Shown: positions 35,434 through 44,550 of the stretch, one piece after another
Position numbering within the stretch: position 1 is the stretch's first letter
How the letters are laid out: every line of letters starts with the position of its first letter
Assembly: GCF_001639065.2 (NCBI RefSeq)
Contig: NZ_LQXO02000036.1
Coordinates: 41,366 to 105,365, forward strand
Reading direction: 5' to 3'
Origin: Vibrio barjaei
GTDB lineage: Bacteria; Pseudomonadota; Gammaproteobacteria; Enterobacterales; Vibrionaceae
Length of the DNA: 64,000 nt
Notes under the pieces: model-generated
Seen by the model: only the letters and a program-made list of their open reading frames with translations
The model's database searches: none
What the model was told of the DNA's origin: nothing
Made by a program: the position numbers and the translations under genes

Positions 35434-35859
35434 ATGGGTTATAAACATATTATGGTCGCATTAGATCTCTCAGAAGAAAGCAAAATGCTCATAGACAAGG
35501 CGGTCTCTCTCGCGAAGCCACTGAATGCAGAGGTTTCATTTATCCATATTGATGTCAATTATGCCGAGTTGTACACCGGGCTGATAGATTTAAACATGGC
35601 CGAGACGCAACATCAGGCGATGGAAGCCTCGATGACTCAATTAAGAGATTTCGCAGAATACGCAGGCTACCCAATTAAGCATTCTTTAGTAGGTAGCGGT
35701 GATTTGAGCAACGAGCTGCGCGATACCATTGGTGAATACAATGTCGACCTTGTGGTATGCGGTCATCACCAAGATTTCTGGAGCAAAATCCTGTCTTCGA
35801 CTCGCCAACTTATCAATACCTCACCTGTCGATATGTTAGTGGTTCCGATTAAGGACTAA
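35434..35859 (+). CDS. uspA: Universal stress protein A
   Basis: 141 aa, typical UspA length. It has 'YKHIMVALDLSEESKMLIDKA' at the start and the Usp fold end 'STRQLINTSPVDMLVVPIK'. This is the UspA subfamily, which lacks the ATP-binding GXXGXH...S motif of UspFG-type proteins. Very strong Shine-Dalgarno AGGAGG. A cytoplasmic stress protein made in stationary phase and starvation; the terminator follows closely. Confidence 0.93.
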   Translation: MGYKHIMVALDLSEESKMLIDKAVSLAKPLNAEVSFIHIDVNYAELYTGLIDLNMAETQHQAMEASMTQLRDFAEYAGYPIKHSLVGSGDLSNELRDTIGEYNVDLVVCGHHQDFWSKILSSTRQLINTSPVDMLVVPIKD

Positions 35860-35867
35860 CTTGCAGT

Positions 35868-35893
35868 AAAAGGCTTCGAAAGAAGCCTTTTTT
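35868..35893 (+). terminator. Terminator of uspA
   Basis: AAAAGGCTTC-GAAA-GAAGCCTTTTTT, 9 bp after the uspA stop: a GNRA-type loop with a T-run. Confidence 0.92.
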
Positions 35894-35964
35894 GATCCGA
35901 TCTGTATTGATTCACAAAGATGTTACAATAACTCCATCATTCACATTAACAACATGTTTAAGCA

Positions 35965-36843
35965 ATGGGTTATCTTTATTCTGTCACTCTGCTTTGGGCT
36001 TTTTCTTTTAGCCTCATCGGAGTCTATCTAGCGGGTCAGGTGGATTCGTGGTTCTCAGTTCTAATGCGTGTGGTGTTAGCCGCATTAGTCTTCCTGCCTT
36101 TTACTAACTTTAGACAAGTGCCAGGAGCCTTAAAAGCCAAGCTGATGGCCATTGGTGGTATCCAACTAGGCCTGATGTATTGCTTCTACTATCAGTCCTT
36201 CTTATTGCTATCCGTACCTGAAGTGTTGCTGTTCACTGTTTTTACGCCCATTTACGTGACACTTTTCTATGACTTCCTTAAAGGACGCTTCTCTCCTTGG
36301 TATTTAATCACCGCCGCCATTGCGGTAGCTGGCGCTGCCTTTATCAAGTTTGCGGGTATCAACGACAACTTCATCACGGGTTTTCTCGTGGTTCAGGGTG
36401 CCAACCTCTGTTTTGCTATCGGACAGGTTGGTTATAAGTATGTGATGGAACAAACGGACGTCGAGCTTCCACAGCATAGCGTGTTTGGTTACTTCTACTT
36501 CGGAGCAACCGTCGTGGCGACGATTGCCTTTGCGCTGTTTGGCAGTTTTGACAAGATGCCAACCACCAGCGTGCAATGGGGCGTGCTTATCTACTTAGGT
36601 GTAATTGCATCGGGCTTGGGGTATTTCATTTGGAACAGAGGGGCGTGTCTGGTCAATGCAGGAGCGCTGGCCGTGATGAATAACTTGTTGGTTCCTGCTG
36701 GGCTTATCGTCAATATCGTAATTTGGAATCGCGATGTGGATTTAGTAAAACTATCGATTGGAGGCGGAATCATTCTGCTGTCATTGGTGGTCAATGAACT
36801 GTGGGTGAAACCGAGAGCGGAAGCCCAGTTCAATAACGCTTAG
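35965..36843 (+). CDS. DMT/EamA-family transporter (carboxylate/amino acid/amine type)
   Basis: 292 aa with ten spans in two EamA repeats: 'TLLWAFSFSLIGVYLAGQVDSWFSVLMRVVLAALVFLPF' (split) and later 'GFLVVQGANLCFAIGQVGYKYVM'. It differs clearly from the DMT protein at 26602. Substrate not deducible. The gene is separate, 72 bp after the uspA terminator, with no clear ribosome site. Confidence 0.85.
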   Translation: MGYLYSVTLLWAFSFSLIGVYLAGQVDSWFSVLMRVVLAALVFLPFTNFRQVPGALKAKLMAIGGIQLGLMYCFYYQSFLLLSVPEVLLFTVFTPIYVTLFYDFLKGRFSPWYLITAAIAVAGAAFIKFAGINDNFITGFLVVQGANLCFAIGQVGYKYVMEQTDVELPQHSVFGYFYFGATVVATIAFALFGSFDKMPTTSVQWGVLIYLGVIASGLGYFIWNRGACLVNAGALAVMNNLLVPAGLIVNIVIWNRDVDLVKLSIGGGIILLSLVVNELWVKPRAEAQFNNA

Positions 36844-36862
36844 GACTTCCAACTAGAGAAAA

Positions 36863-37378
36863 CTAGTGCAGCTGTTCTGGCTGCACTTTAACAACCTGCT
36901 TCTCAACCACATTGGCCGCGAGCTGATACTTCTGTTCTAACTTACTCTGTTTGCGAGCGAGCTTTTGGCTCTTCTTGAGTACTTTCAGCAATTTCTTCTG
37001 AGCTTTTTTCTGTGCCTTGAGCGCTTTCTTGGCACGCTTTACTGCTTTTTTATCCACCACTTCCATCATCTCTGAATCAATCAAATTCGCCTCTAACACT
37101 GATGTTTTGCTGACATTTGTCTCAGAGAGCTTATCCAGCTTAACAGGGCGAACTTGAGGTAAAGCTTCAGCAAGAACACCACATTGATGTTGCTCGTGAA
37201 CTGGCTTACTTTGACAAGAGGCAGGAGGAATCGCGGCAGGCTTGCACAGCGTTGACTTGTCCACAGAAGAACGGGAACAGGAGCGGCATAAGTATTTAGG
37301 CTCAGTGACTAAGCGGTGTATTTCACCGAGGTTGTCGCTAATATCACGACGATTTAACTTACACAAACGCTTACTCAT
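36863..37378 (-). CDS. Hypothetical protein with Cys-rich N-terminus and Lys-rich helical C-terminus
   Basis: 171 aa, unrecognised and soluble, with no signal peptide. Residues about 25-65 hold several Cys ('YLCRSCSRS', 'TLCKP', 'ASCQSK'), a pattern that could bind zinc. Residues about 110-160 form a very basic helix with AKKALKAQKKAQKK-like Lys/Ala/Leu repeats that could bind nucleic acid or acidic surfaces. Start ATG 37378 has GGAG 9 bases upstream; a GTG five codons earlier is possible. Convergent with the DMT gene, 19 bp away. Confidence 0.65.
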   Translation of the reverse strand: MSKRLCKLNRRDISDNLGEIHRLVTEPKYLCRSCSRSSVDKSTLCKPAAIPPASCQSKPVHEQHQCGVLAEALPQVRPVKLDKLSETNVSKTSVLEANLIDSEMMEVVDKKAVKRAKKALKAQKKAQKKLLKVLKKSQKLARKQSKLEQKYQLAANVVEKQVVKVQPEQLH

Positions 37379-37509
37379 ACCACTCTCCAACACTCAGACA
37401 ACGAAAACAGGAATGATTCTTAGTTAGATATAACGTCTAATGCGGGCAGTTTCAAGTAACTTGCTCCAGTTACATCGAGCAAATTACTCAAATAAACAAA
37501 TGAAGAGCG

Positions 37510-38289
37510 TTAACTCATTGATGCGTTGACATAAACATCAAAACGATTTTTTTTGGTTTCAATCGCCATTGTCGGTTTTTTCTCATCCAGCCAATTGGCG
37601 TAATCAGGACGTTTCACCACGACACGCTTAGTCGCAAGCTTTAAAGCTGGCTCCAGTAACCCATCGGCATCAGTATCGGCACCGACCAAAGACTGGAAAA
37701 CACGCATCTCTTTTTTTACCAGAGCAGACTTTTTCTTGTTTTCTGGGTGCGGGTACATAGGGTCAAGATAAACGATATCGGGGCGTTCAAACTGGCTGTC
37801 ATCGGCGAGGGAATCCAAAGCTTCCAGACTTGATGCGTGCAGCAGAGACATTCGCTCGCTGACCCAATCTCCGATCTCTTCATCTTGCTTAGCACGTGCA
37901 AGTCCGTCATCAAGTAAAGCGGCCACTACCGGGTGTCTTTCTACCATTTGTACTTTACAACCCAGAGAAGCCAGCACAAAGGCATCTCGGCCCAGACCTG
38001 CCGTTCCATCAAGAACAGTGGGTGTCGCACCTTTATTTAACCCTGCTGCTTTAGCAATAGCCTGTCCCTTGCCACCACCAAACTTACGACGATGAGCCAC
38101 CGCACCACCGGCAAGATCAACAAAGATAGCACCTAGCTTAGGCTCATCCAACTTGCGTAGTTCTAGCCGTTCTTCTGTTAAAACCAGAGCGAACTCAGAC
38201 GATTGGCACGCCGTTAAGCCCCAGCGACTGGCAAGTTCCAGTAACTGTTGTTGGCGTGGCTCATGTTCGCAGATAAGTTGGATTTGCAA
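37510..38289 (-). CDS. rsmJ: 16S rRNA (guanine-1516-N2)-methyltransferase RsmJ
   Basis: 259 aa. The SAM-binding motif 'TVLDGTAGLGRDAFVLASLG' and 'PDIVYLDPMYPHPENKKKSALVKKEMR' (split) are the RsmJ signatures; it methylates G1516 of 16S rRNA. The start is TTG at 38289 with GGAG seven bases upstream. In E. coli rsmJ is adjacent to prlC; here asnC and a cation ATPase lie between. Upstream in-frame ATG codons are absent near the start. Confidence 0.93.
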   Translation of the reverse strand: MQIQLICEHEPRQQQLLELASRWGLTACQSSEFALVLTEERLELRKLDEPKLGAIFVDLAGGAVAHRRKFGGGKGQAIAKAAGLNKGATPTVLDGTAGLGRDAFVLASLGCKVQMVERHPVVAALLDDGLARAKQDEEIGDWVSERMSLLHASSLEALDSLADDSQFERPDIVYLDPMYPHPENKKKSALVKKEMRVFQSLVGADTDADGLLEPALKLATKRVVVKRPDYANWLDEKKPTMAIETKKNRFDVYVNASMS

Positions 38290-38437
38290 GATAGGCTCCG
38301 AATAAGGCTAAGGTATAGCGCGCAAGTTTACCTCAAGTCGCAACGGTGACCAATAACCGTGATCCGCACAAAGACGACCAGATGGAAATAGTGATAAGCT
38401 TTAGCCCCATCAATACGACGATAACCTAGGACTCGAT

Positions 38438-38899
38438 ATGCATGCCACTAATGGACTTGATGACCTCGACAAAGCGATCCTAAAAACACTGATGGAAGAC
38501 GCCCGTCGCCCTTATGCAGAGATGGCAAAGCAATTCGATGTCAGTCCTGCCACTATCCATGTGCGCATTGAAAAGATGAAAGCCGCTGGGATTATCGAAG
38601 GTACCGAAGTGGTCGTGAATACCAAAAAACTCGGCTACGACGTGTGCTGTTTTATCGGTATTAACCTTTACGCTGCGCGTGACTACCACTCTGCACTAGA
38701 GAAACTGAATGCCTTAGATGAAGTGGTTGAAGCCTACTACACCACAGGGGCTTATAACATTTTCGTGAAGCTGATGTGTCGCTCGATTGAGGAACTGCAG
38801 CACGTGTTAATCGATAAGCTGCAAGCGATTGAAGAGGTGCAATCGACGGAGACATTGATCTCATTGCAGAACCCGATTAGTCGGAATGTGAATCCTTAG
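38438..38899 (+). CDS. asnC: AsnC, Lrp/AsnC-family regulator of asparagine synthetase
   Basis: 153 aa. The N-terminal helix-turn-helix 'AEMAKQFDVSPATIHVRIEKMKAAGII' (split) and C-terminal RAM domain 'LDEVVEAYYTTGAYNIFVKLMCRSIEELQHVL' (split) match E. coli AsnC almost continuously, including 'GYDVCCFIGI' and 'IQSTETLI..QNPI'. In E. coli it activates asnA, which is not present in this window. Divergent from rsmJ and closed by a strong terminator. Confidence 0.92.
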   Translation: MHATNGLDDLDKAILKTLMEDARRPYAEMAKQFDVSPATIHVRIEKMKAAGIIEGTEVVVNTKKLGYDVCCFIGINLYAARDYHSALEKLNALDEVVEAYYTTGAYNIFVKLMCRSIEELQHVLIDKLQAIEEVQSTETLISLQNPISRNVNP

Positions 38900-38924
38900 G
38901 GGTGGTGTGCGCCGTATGTAGATT

Positions 38925-38942
38925 CCTGCCTGCGCAGGCAGG
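38925..38942. repeat. 18-bp palindrome CCTGCCTGCGCAGGCAGG (dispersed repeat)
   Basis: A perfect palindrome flanked by TAGATT, just after asnC. The GATTCC..GCCTGCGCAGGC form resembles short palindromic repeats scattered in Vibrio intergenic DNA. It is unlike the terminator that follows at 38958. Confidence 0.5.
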
Positions 38943-38957
38943 GTCCACCAAACCCAA

Positions 38958-38983
38958 AAAAGGCGCTCTTTAGAGCGCCTTTT
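38958..38983. terminator. Bidirectional terminator between asnC and the cation ATPase gene
   Basis: AAAAGGCGCTCT-TT-AGAGCGCCTTTT: a strong stem with T-runs on both strands, between convergent genes. Confidence 0.9.
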
Positions 38984-39002
38984 TACTATCTCAAGTGAGA
39001 GA

Positions 39003-41756
39003 TTAAACCCACTTAATCTTAGTAGCCTCTTTCACTGCAGACATAACCAGCGTCGGTAGTGATGCTGCCATAATGACACCGAATAAGTGACCTGCTGCTA
39101 GTGCTTCTGTGTTGAAGATTAGCTGACCTAGACCCGTGTAGATAACCCCTAGCGATAAAATCGCTGACACCGCTACTGCACCTAATAGGTACGGGTTGGT
39201 GAATGGGTTTCTGCGGTATAGCGACGTAAAGGTACGTGAGTCAAATAGATGCCAAAGCTGAGCAAACACCAACATAGCAAATGCCATTGTCTGTGCGTAG
39301 TTCGCTGAGAAACCGTTCGTCAGTGCCCAATTAAACGCCATGTAGCTCATGCCACCTAATGCCAGACCACGAGTCAGGATACGAGTACCTAAGTGGTCGC
39401 TAAAGAAGCTCTCGTTACGTTTGCGAGGCTTACGCTCCATCAGATCTTTCTCTTCTGGCTCAACACCAAGCGCTAGTGCTGGTAGACCGTCCGATACCAA
39501 GTTGATCCATAGAATCATTAGCGGTGTTAGCGGCAAGATAGCCTCTGGGCCCATCATTAGGAACGCGAACAGGATAACCGATACTTCACCAACGTTCGCT
39601 GTCAGAGCCTGACGGATGAACTTACGAAGGTTATCGAAGATTTGACGACCTTGGCGTACCGCTTTCACGATAGTGCTGAAGTTGTCATCCAGTAAGATAA
39701 GGTCACCTGAGTCTTTCGCAACCGACGTACCGGTAATACCCATGGCAACGCCAATGTCTGCGCGGCGCAGTGCTGGTGCATCGTTAACACCGTCACCTGT
39801 CATCGCAGCGACTTCGTTGTTGAACTGCTGAGCTTGAACAATACGTAACTTGTGCTCTGGCGTTACACGGGCAAATACCGCAACTTCTGGACAGATTTGA
39901 CGAAGCTTGTCATCGTCCATCTCATCGAGCTCTGCACCCGTCACAACTAAGTCTTTCTCACTACGGATGATACCGATATCACGAGCAATAGCCGCGGCTG
40001 TTAACGCGTGGTCACCAGTGATCATTACCGTTCTCACACCTGCTTGGTAGCAGCTTTCAATGGCATCGCGTACTTCTGGACGCGGTGGATCCATGATGCC
40101 GTATAAACCAAGCACCGTAATATCTTGCTCAAGCTCACTATGGTCACGCTCAAGATCAGCTTCAGTTAATGCTTTATAGCCAACCGCTAACGTACGTAGT
40201 GCATCTTGAGCAAAGTTCTCAATCGCCGCTTCATAGTTCGCCACAATCTCTTCGCTCGGGCTTGCCGCTAGCGCTAAGTTGCCGTCTGTCGCGGTTGGTG
40301 TGTGCTCTACTGGCATACCATCAACCATAAAGCCTGCAGCATTGCGAAGAATCACATCTGGTGCACCTTTAATCGCAAGGAAATGGTTACCCTCTGGATC
40401 TTTAACAATCACCGAGGCCATCTTACGAGAAGAGTCAAATGGGAACTTCTCAACAATTGAATAGCCACCTGAAGTCAGCATCTCTGATTGGTTGAGACCC
40501 GCCTTCGCCGCGGCCACTATCAGTGCGCCCTCTGTTGGGTTACCACGAACCGTCGACTTGTCGCCATCCATGATGTATTCAGAGTCATTACATAGTGTTG
40601 CAACCACTAAGCCTTTCATCATCTCTGGGCTGTGTTTTGCATCTGTGCTGTGCGATAGCGGCTTAAATTGACCTTCAGGGCTGAAGCCTTTACCACTTAC
40701 TTCCCAATAGCGACCGCTCGCATCATACGCCTTCATCACCTGCATTTGGTTTTGAGTGAGCGTACCTGTTTTATCTGAACAGATAACCGTGGTAGAACCT
40801 AATGTCTCAATCGCAGCCAACTGCTTAGCCAGAGCATTATTCTTCACCATACGAGTAGAACCCATGGTCAGAACAATAGTGATTACCGTAGGAAGACCTT
40901 CAGGAATAGCGGCTACCGACAGTGAGATACCTGTGTTTAAGATCTCTAACCAAGGCATGCCATAATAAAGACCAATTGCACACACCACTGCTACTACGCC
41001 AAGCGCAACTAGCATCAATGTCTTGGCGATGGTGTCCATACGCTCTTGCATTGGTGTCTTAGTTTCTTCAGTGTTCGCCATCAGGTCGGCAATGTGACCT
41101 ACTTCGGTCTGCATACCTGTTGCCACAACTAAACCTAGACCCGTGCCCGATGTAACCATGGTCGTCATAAAGCCCATGTTTAGCTGGTCACCAAGGCCTA
41201 CCGTTTCGTCGTCAATCACTTTAGCCGTTTTATCTACTGGCTCAGATTCACCGGTCAGCGCCGCTTCGTCGATAGACAGACGGTTGGCTTCTAAGATACG
41301 AACATCAGCAGCTAGGATGTCACCTGTGCTGATTTTTAAGATATCACCAGGTACGATGTCGCTGGCTGGAATATCAATCCATTCGCCATCACGCTTCACC
41401 TGTGCAGATGGTGCGGCCATTTGGCGTAGAGCTTCCATTCCTTTCTGGGCTTTGAATTCTTGCCAGAACGCGATAAGTGCATTGATAAAGATGATCGCAG
41501 TAATAGCGATAGCATCCACTAAATGCCCGGTGAAATAGGAAACAATGGCACCCACACCAAGAATGAAGATCAGTGGGTTTTTAAATTGATGAGCAAAGAG
41601 TTCAAGCGCAGATTTTCCTGCCTTTTCTTGAAGTTCGTTTTTACCGTACTGAGATTGACGCTCTGCCGCTTCTTGTGAAGACAAACCTTGCTCTGGCGCT
41701 ACACCCATCATCTGCTGGGTATTCTCAACGGTTTCAGTGAACCACTTTTTAGTCAT
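39003..41756 (-). CDS. P-type cation-transporting ATPase, Ca2+-ATPase (P2) type
   Basis: 917 aa. All P-type landmarks are present: TGES at 168-171, PEGLP at 285-289 in TM4, the phosphorylated Asp328 in 'CSDKTGTLT', 'KGAPDVIL', 'MITGDHALTAAAIARD' and 'MTGDGVNDAPAL'. TM5 'TANVGEVSVILFAF' and TM6 'ILWINLVSDGLPALALG' keep the Asn/Glu and Asn/Asp ligands of SERCA/PMCA-like pumps, favouring Ca2+ (or Mn2+) efflux. Start ATG 41756 has GGAG eight bases upstream; an upstream in-frame start would add 53 non-homologous residues. It interrupts the usual rsmJ-prlC neighbourhood. Confidence 0.88.
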   Translation of the reverse strand: MTKKWFTETVENTQQMMGVAPEQGLSSQEAAERQSQYGKNELQEKAGKSALELFAHQFKNPLIFILGVGAIVSYFTGHLVDAIAITAIIFINALIAFWQEFKAQKGMEALRQMAAPSAQVKRDGEWIDIPASDIVPGDILKISTGDILAADVRILEANRLSIDEAALTGESEPVDKTAKVIDDETVGLGDQLNMGFMTTMVTSGTGLGLVVATGMQTEVGHIADLMANTEETKTPMQERMDTIAKTLMLVALGVVAVVCAIGLYYGMPWLEILNTGISLSVAAIPEGLPTVITIVLTMGSTRMVKNNALAKQLAAIETLGSTTVICSDKTGTLTQNQMQVMKAYDASGRYWEVSGKGFSPEGQFKPLSHSTDAKHSPEMMKGLVVATLCNDSEYIMDGDKSTVRGNPTEGALIVAAAKAGLNQSEMLTSGGYSIVEKFPFDSSRKMASVIVKDPEGNHFLAIKGAPDVILRNAAGFMVDGMPVEHTPTATDGNLALAASPSEEIVANYEAAIENFAQDALRTLAVGYKALTEADLERDHSELEQDITVLGLYGIMDPPRPEVRDAIESCYQAGVRTVMITGDHALTAAAIARDIGIIRSEKDLVVTGAELDEMDDDKLRQICPEVAVFARVTPEHKLRIVQAQQFNNEVAAMTGDGVNDAPALRRADIGVAMGITGTSVAKDSGDLILLDDNFSTIVKAVRQGRQIFDNLRKFIRQALTANVGEVSVILFAFLMMGPEAILPLTPLMILWINLVSDGLPALALGVEPEEKDLMERKPRKRNESFFSDHLGTRILTRGLALGGMSYMAFNWALTNGFSANYAQTMAFAMLVFAQLWHLFDSRTFTSLYRRNPFTNPYLLGAVAVSAILSLGVIYTGLGQLIFNTEALAAGHLFGVIMAASLPTLVMSAVKEATKIKWV

Positions 41757-42259
41757 AGGGGATACTCCGAATAATAAATTCAGTCGACACCGGTAGAATG
41801 ACAAACCGATAAAAAGCAATCGCTGAATATAAATTTTTAAAATCTCAACGCTGTTTGCATGTTTATTAACAATTAATGCGTAAGCGATGAGTAAAAATAA
41901 ATTACCCGAAACCAAATAGGCTTGTAATTAACTTTCGGAGTGCTTACATGCACTCTAGGACGATTCTTTGACTTAAAACAAACTAGTTTTTTATTCAGAG
42001 CATAGAACTAATTATTCATTGTAAGCAGTTTTTAATAACACCTAATTTTCACTGAAATAACACTTCTGTTTTTTCGAATATTGAAACTTGGTTACATGAC
42101 GGACCTTGCTGAAGGTCAGAAGGTTTTGATGACAAATTATCGGTTATCAATCACTATTCAATAGTTATTCAATTAGGGCGATATATCATCTTAACGATTT
42201 TTTCTACCAACTTAGCTATTGGCTCAGCCGGTAAAATTCGCTTTCTCAACATAATAAAA
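41757..42259 (-). other. Long leader/promoter region of the cation ATPase gene
   Basis: About 500 bp with no supported gene, A+T-rich. A small hairpin, GACCTT-gctg-AAGGTC, lies at 42102-42117. No riboswitch of known type was recognised, although ion-pump genes can carry leader regulators. Confidence 0.4.
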
Positions 42260-42286
42260 AAGCCCTCAACCAAAGGTTAAGGGCTT
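42260..42286 (-). terminator. Terminator of prlC
   Basis: AAGCCCTCAACC-AAA-GGTTAAGGGCTT with a T-run on the minus strand, 22 bp after the prlC stop. Confidence 0.9.
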
Positions 42287-42308
42287 CAAATATTACTTCA
42301 ATTGGATA

Positions 42309-44351
42309 CTACGCACTGATGCCAGAATGACGCAATAACGCATCGATCTCTGGCTCACGACCACGGAAGCGCTTAAATAGCTCCATTGGTTCTTCACTGC
42401 CACCCATTTCAAGGATGTTATTCAAGAAGCTTTGTCCTGTTTCCTTATTGAAGATGCCTTCTTCCTCAAAACGTGAATAGGCATCGGAAGACAACACTTC
42501 TGCCCACAAGTAGCTGTAGTAACCCGCGCTATAACCACCCGCAAAGATATGACCAAAGCTGTGTGAGAAACGGTTCCACTCAAGACTCGGAAGCACAGCC
42601 ACTTTCGACTTCACTTCTGCCAAGGTCTCTAGCACGCGTGCACCGATGTCTGGATCATATTCCGTGTGCAGCGTGAAATCGAACAGACCGAACTCAAGCT
42701 GACGCAAAATAAACATCGCAGACTGGAAGTTTTTCGCCGCTAGCATTTTGTCGAGCATCTCTTTAGGTAGCGGTTCGCCTGTCTCATAGTGGCCTGAGAT
42801 AAACGCAAGTGCCTCTTCTTCCCAGCACCAGTTCTCTAGGAACTGACTTGGCAGCTCAACTGCATCCCAAGGAACACCGTTAATGCCTGACACTGCACCC
42901 GTATCAATCTTCGTCAACATATGATGGATACCATGACCTGTTTCGTGGAACAGAGTCACGACTTCATCGTGAGTGAACATGGCAGGTTTACCACCGACTG
43001 GTTTATTGAAGTTACACGTGAGGTACGCCACTGGTGCTTGCAGTTCACCGTCAAGATCCGTGCGTCGTACACGACACTCATCCATCCACGCGCCGCCACG
43101 CTTGTGTTCACGCGCGTACAGGTCAAGATAGAAGCTACCACGCAGTGTGTCAGTGCTGTCAAAAATATCGAAGAAGCGTACTGACTCATGCCAAGTATCC
43201 ACCCCTTCACGCTCTTTAATCTGCATCCCGAATACGCGGTTTAGCACTTCAAACAGCCCGCTGACCACTTTTGATTCCGGGAAATAAGGGCGCAGCTCTT
43301 CATTAGAGAATTGGAACAGGTGCTGTTTTTGCTTTTCACTGTAGTAAGCAATATCCCAAAGGTTTAGCTCAGTAACGCCAAACTCTTTTTCAGCGAACTG
43401 ACGCAATTCCTCGACTTCACGCTCACCTTGAGGTTTAGCTTTAGTCGCAAGATCATTCAGAAAGCCAAGCACTTGAGCTGGACTTTCTGCCATCTTGGTC
43501 GCCAGTGACTTTTCACTATAAGTACCAAAACCAAGCAAGCGCGCGATTTCATGGCGCAGCTTAAGTTGCTCAGCGATAATCTCGGTATTGTCCCATTTAC
43601 CCGCATTTGGGCCGCGATCCGAGGCGCGCGTGACGTAGGCTTCGTACAGCTCTTTTCGTAGCTCTTGGTTATCACAGTAGGTTAGAACTGGCAGGTAAGA
43701 TGGGATATCCAATGTCAGTAGATAACCCTCTAACTCTTTCGCCTCAGCTGCCGCTTTCGCCGCCGCTAGCGCCGATTCCGGCATACCCGCGAGCTCTTTC
43801 TCGTCGGTAATGTGCTTGGTCCAACCCATGGTGGCATCAAGTACATTATTAGAGAATTGCGAGCCTAGCTCAGACATACGCTTGCTGATTTCTCCATAGC
43901 GGTGCTGCTCATCGGCTGGTAGACCAATACCAGACAACTCGAAGTCACGCAGTGAGTCTTTGATGGTTTTTTGTTGCGCTTGGGAAAGGGAGTTAAACGC
44001 GTCACTGGCTTTGAGCGCTTTGTACGCTTCATACAGCCCCTTGTGTTGTCCTACCCAAGTGCCGTACTCAGAAAGAATTGGCAGGCAGCTTTCATACGCT
44101 TCACGCAATTCATCACTGTTCATCACTGAGTTCATATGACTCACTGGTGACCATAAGCGGCTAAGCTTGTCATCAATCTGCTCGATTGGCGCAACGACAT
44201 TGTCCCAAGTCGGATTGGTGTTACCTTCAAGCACTTCGTCTATTTTTGCTCGACATGCCTCAATCGCTTGTTCAACGGCTGGCTTCACATGCTCAGGCTT
44301 AATTTGAGAAAAAGGAGGTAAGTCGGTAAACGTCAGTAGTGGATTTGCCAT
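42309..44351 (-). CDS. prlC: Oligopeptidase A
   Basis: 680 aa. M3 zinc metallopeptidase with 'VTLFHETGHGIHHMLTKID' (HETGH at about residue 470), as in E. coli PrlC (680 aa). Catalytic Glu and two His bind zinc, with a third Glu further on ('WDAVELPSQFLENW' region). It degrades cytoplasmic oligopeptides, including signal peptide fragments. Divergent from rlmJ, as in E. coli, with its own terminator. Start ATG 44351 has a purine-rich site upstream. Confidence 0.95.
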   Translation of the reverse strand: MANPLLTFTDLPPFSQIKPEHVKPAVEQAIEACRAKIDEVLEGNTNPTWDNVVAPIEQIDDKLSRLWSPVSHMNSVMNSDELREAYESCLPILSEYGTWVGQHKGLYEAYKALKASDAFNSLSQAQQKTIKDSLRDFELSGIGLPADEQHRYGEISKRMSELGSQFSNNVLDATMGWTKHITDEKELAGMPESALAAAKAAAEAKELEGYLLTLDIPSYLPVLTYCDNQELRKELYEAYVTRASDRGPNAGKWDNTEIIAEQLKLRHEIARLLGFGTYSEKSLATKMAESPAQVLGFLNDLATKAKPQGEREVEELRQFAEKEFGVTELNLWDIAYYSEKQKQHLFQFSNEELRPYFPESKVVSGLFEVLNRVFGMQIKEREGVDTWHESVRFFDIFDSTDTLRGSFYLDLYAREHKRGGAWMDECRVRRTDLDGELQAPVAYLTCNFNKPVGGKPAMFTHDEVVTLFHETGHGIHHMLTKIDTGAVSGINGVPWDAVELPSQFLENWCWEEEALAFISGHYETGEPLPKEMLDKMLAAKNFQSAMFILRQLEFGLFDFTLHTEYDPDIGARVLETLAEVKSKVAVLPSLEWNRFSHSFGHIFAGGYSAGYYSYLWAEVLSSDAYSRFEEEGIFNKETGQSFLNNILEMGGSEEPMELFKRFRGREPEIDALLRHSGISA

Positions 44352-44550
44352 GCAGCGTCCCTTTTTAGTTATTGGATTCCCTCACTTCATTGGAAGGCAA
44401 GTGAGCGTAATTAATAGATAAATGTAGTCTCGAAAGAGAAATTTCAATCCTTCGAGATTCAATTACGATGATTCAAAACACCAACACCTCTGCCGCTTCT
44501 GGTCAGAAGAGGTTATAATCCGTCCATTATTGTTAAACAGAGTCTTTATT

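Noticed and set aside
42956..43210. Minus-strand frames within prlC
   Set aside because: Out-of-frame shadows of the oligopeptidase gene, with no family match.
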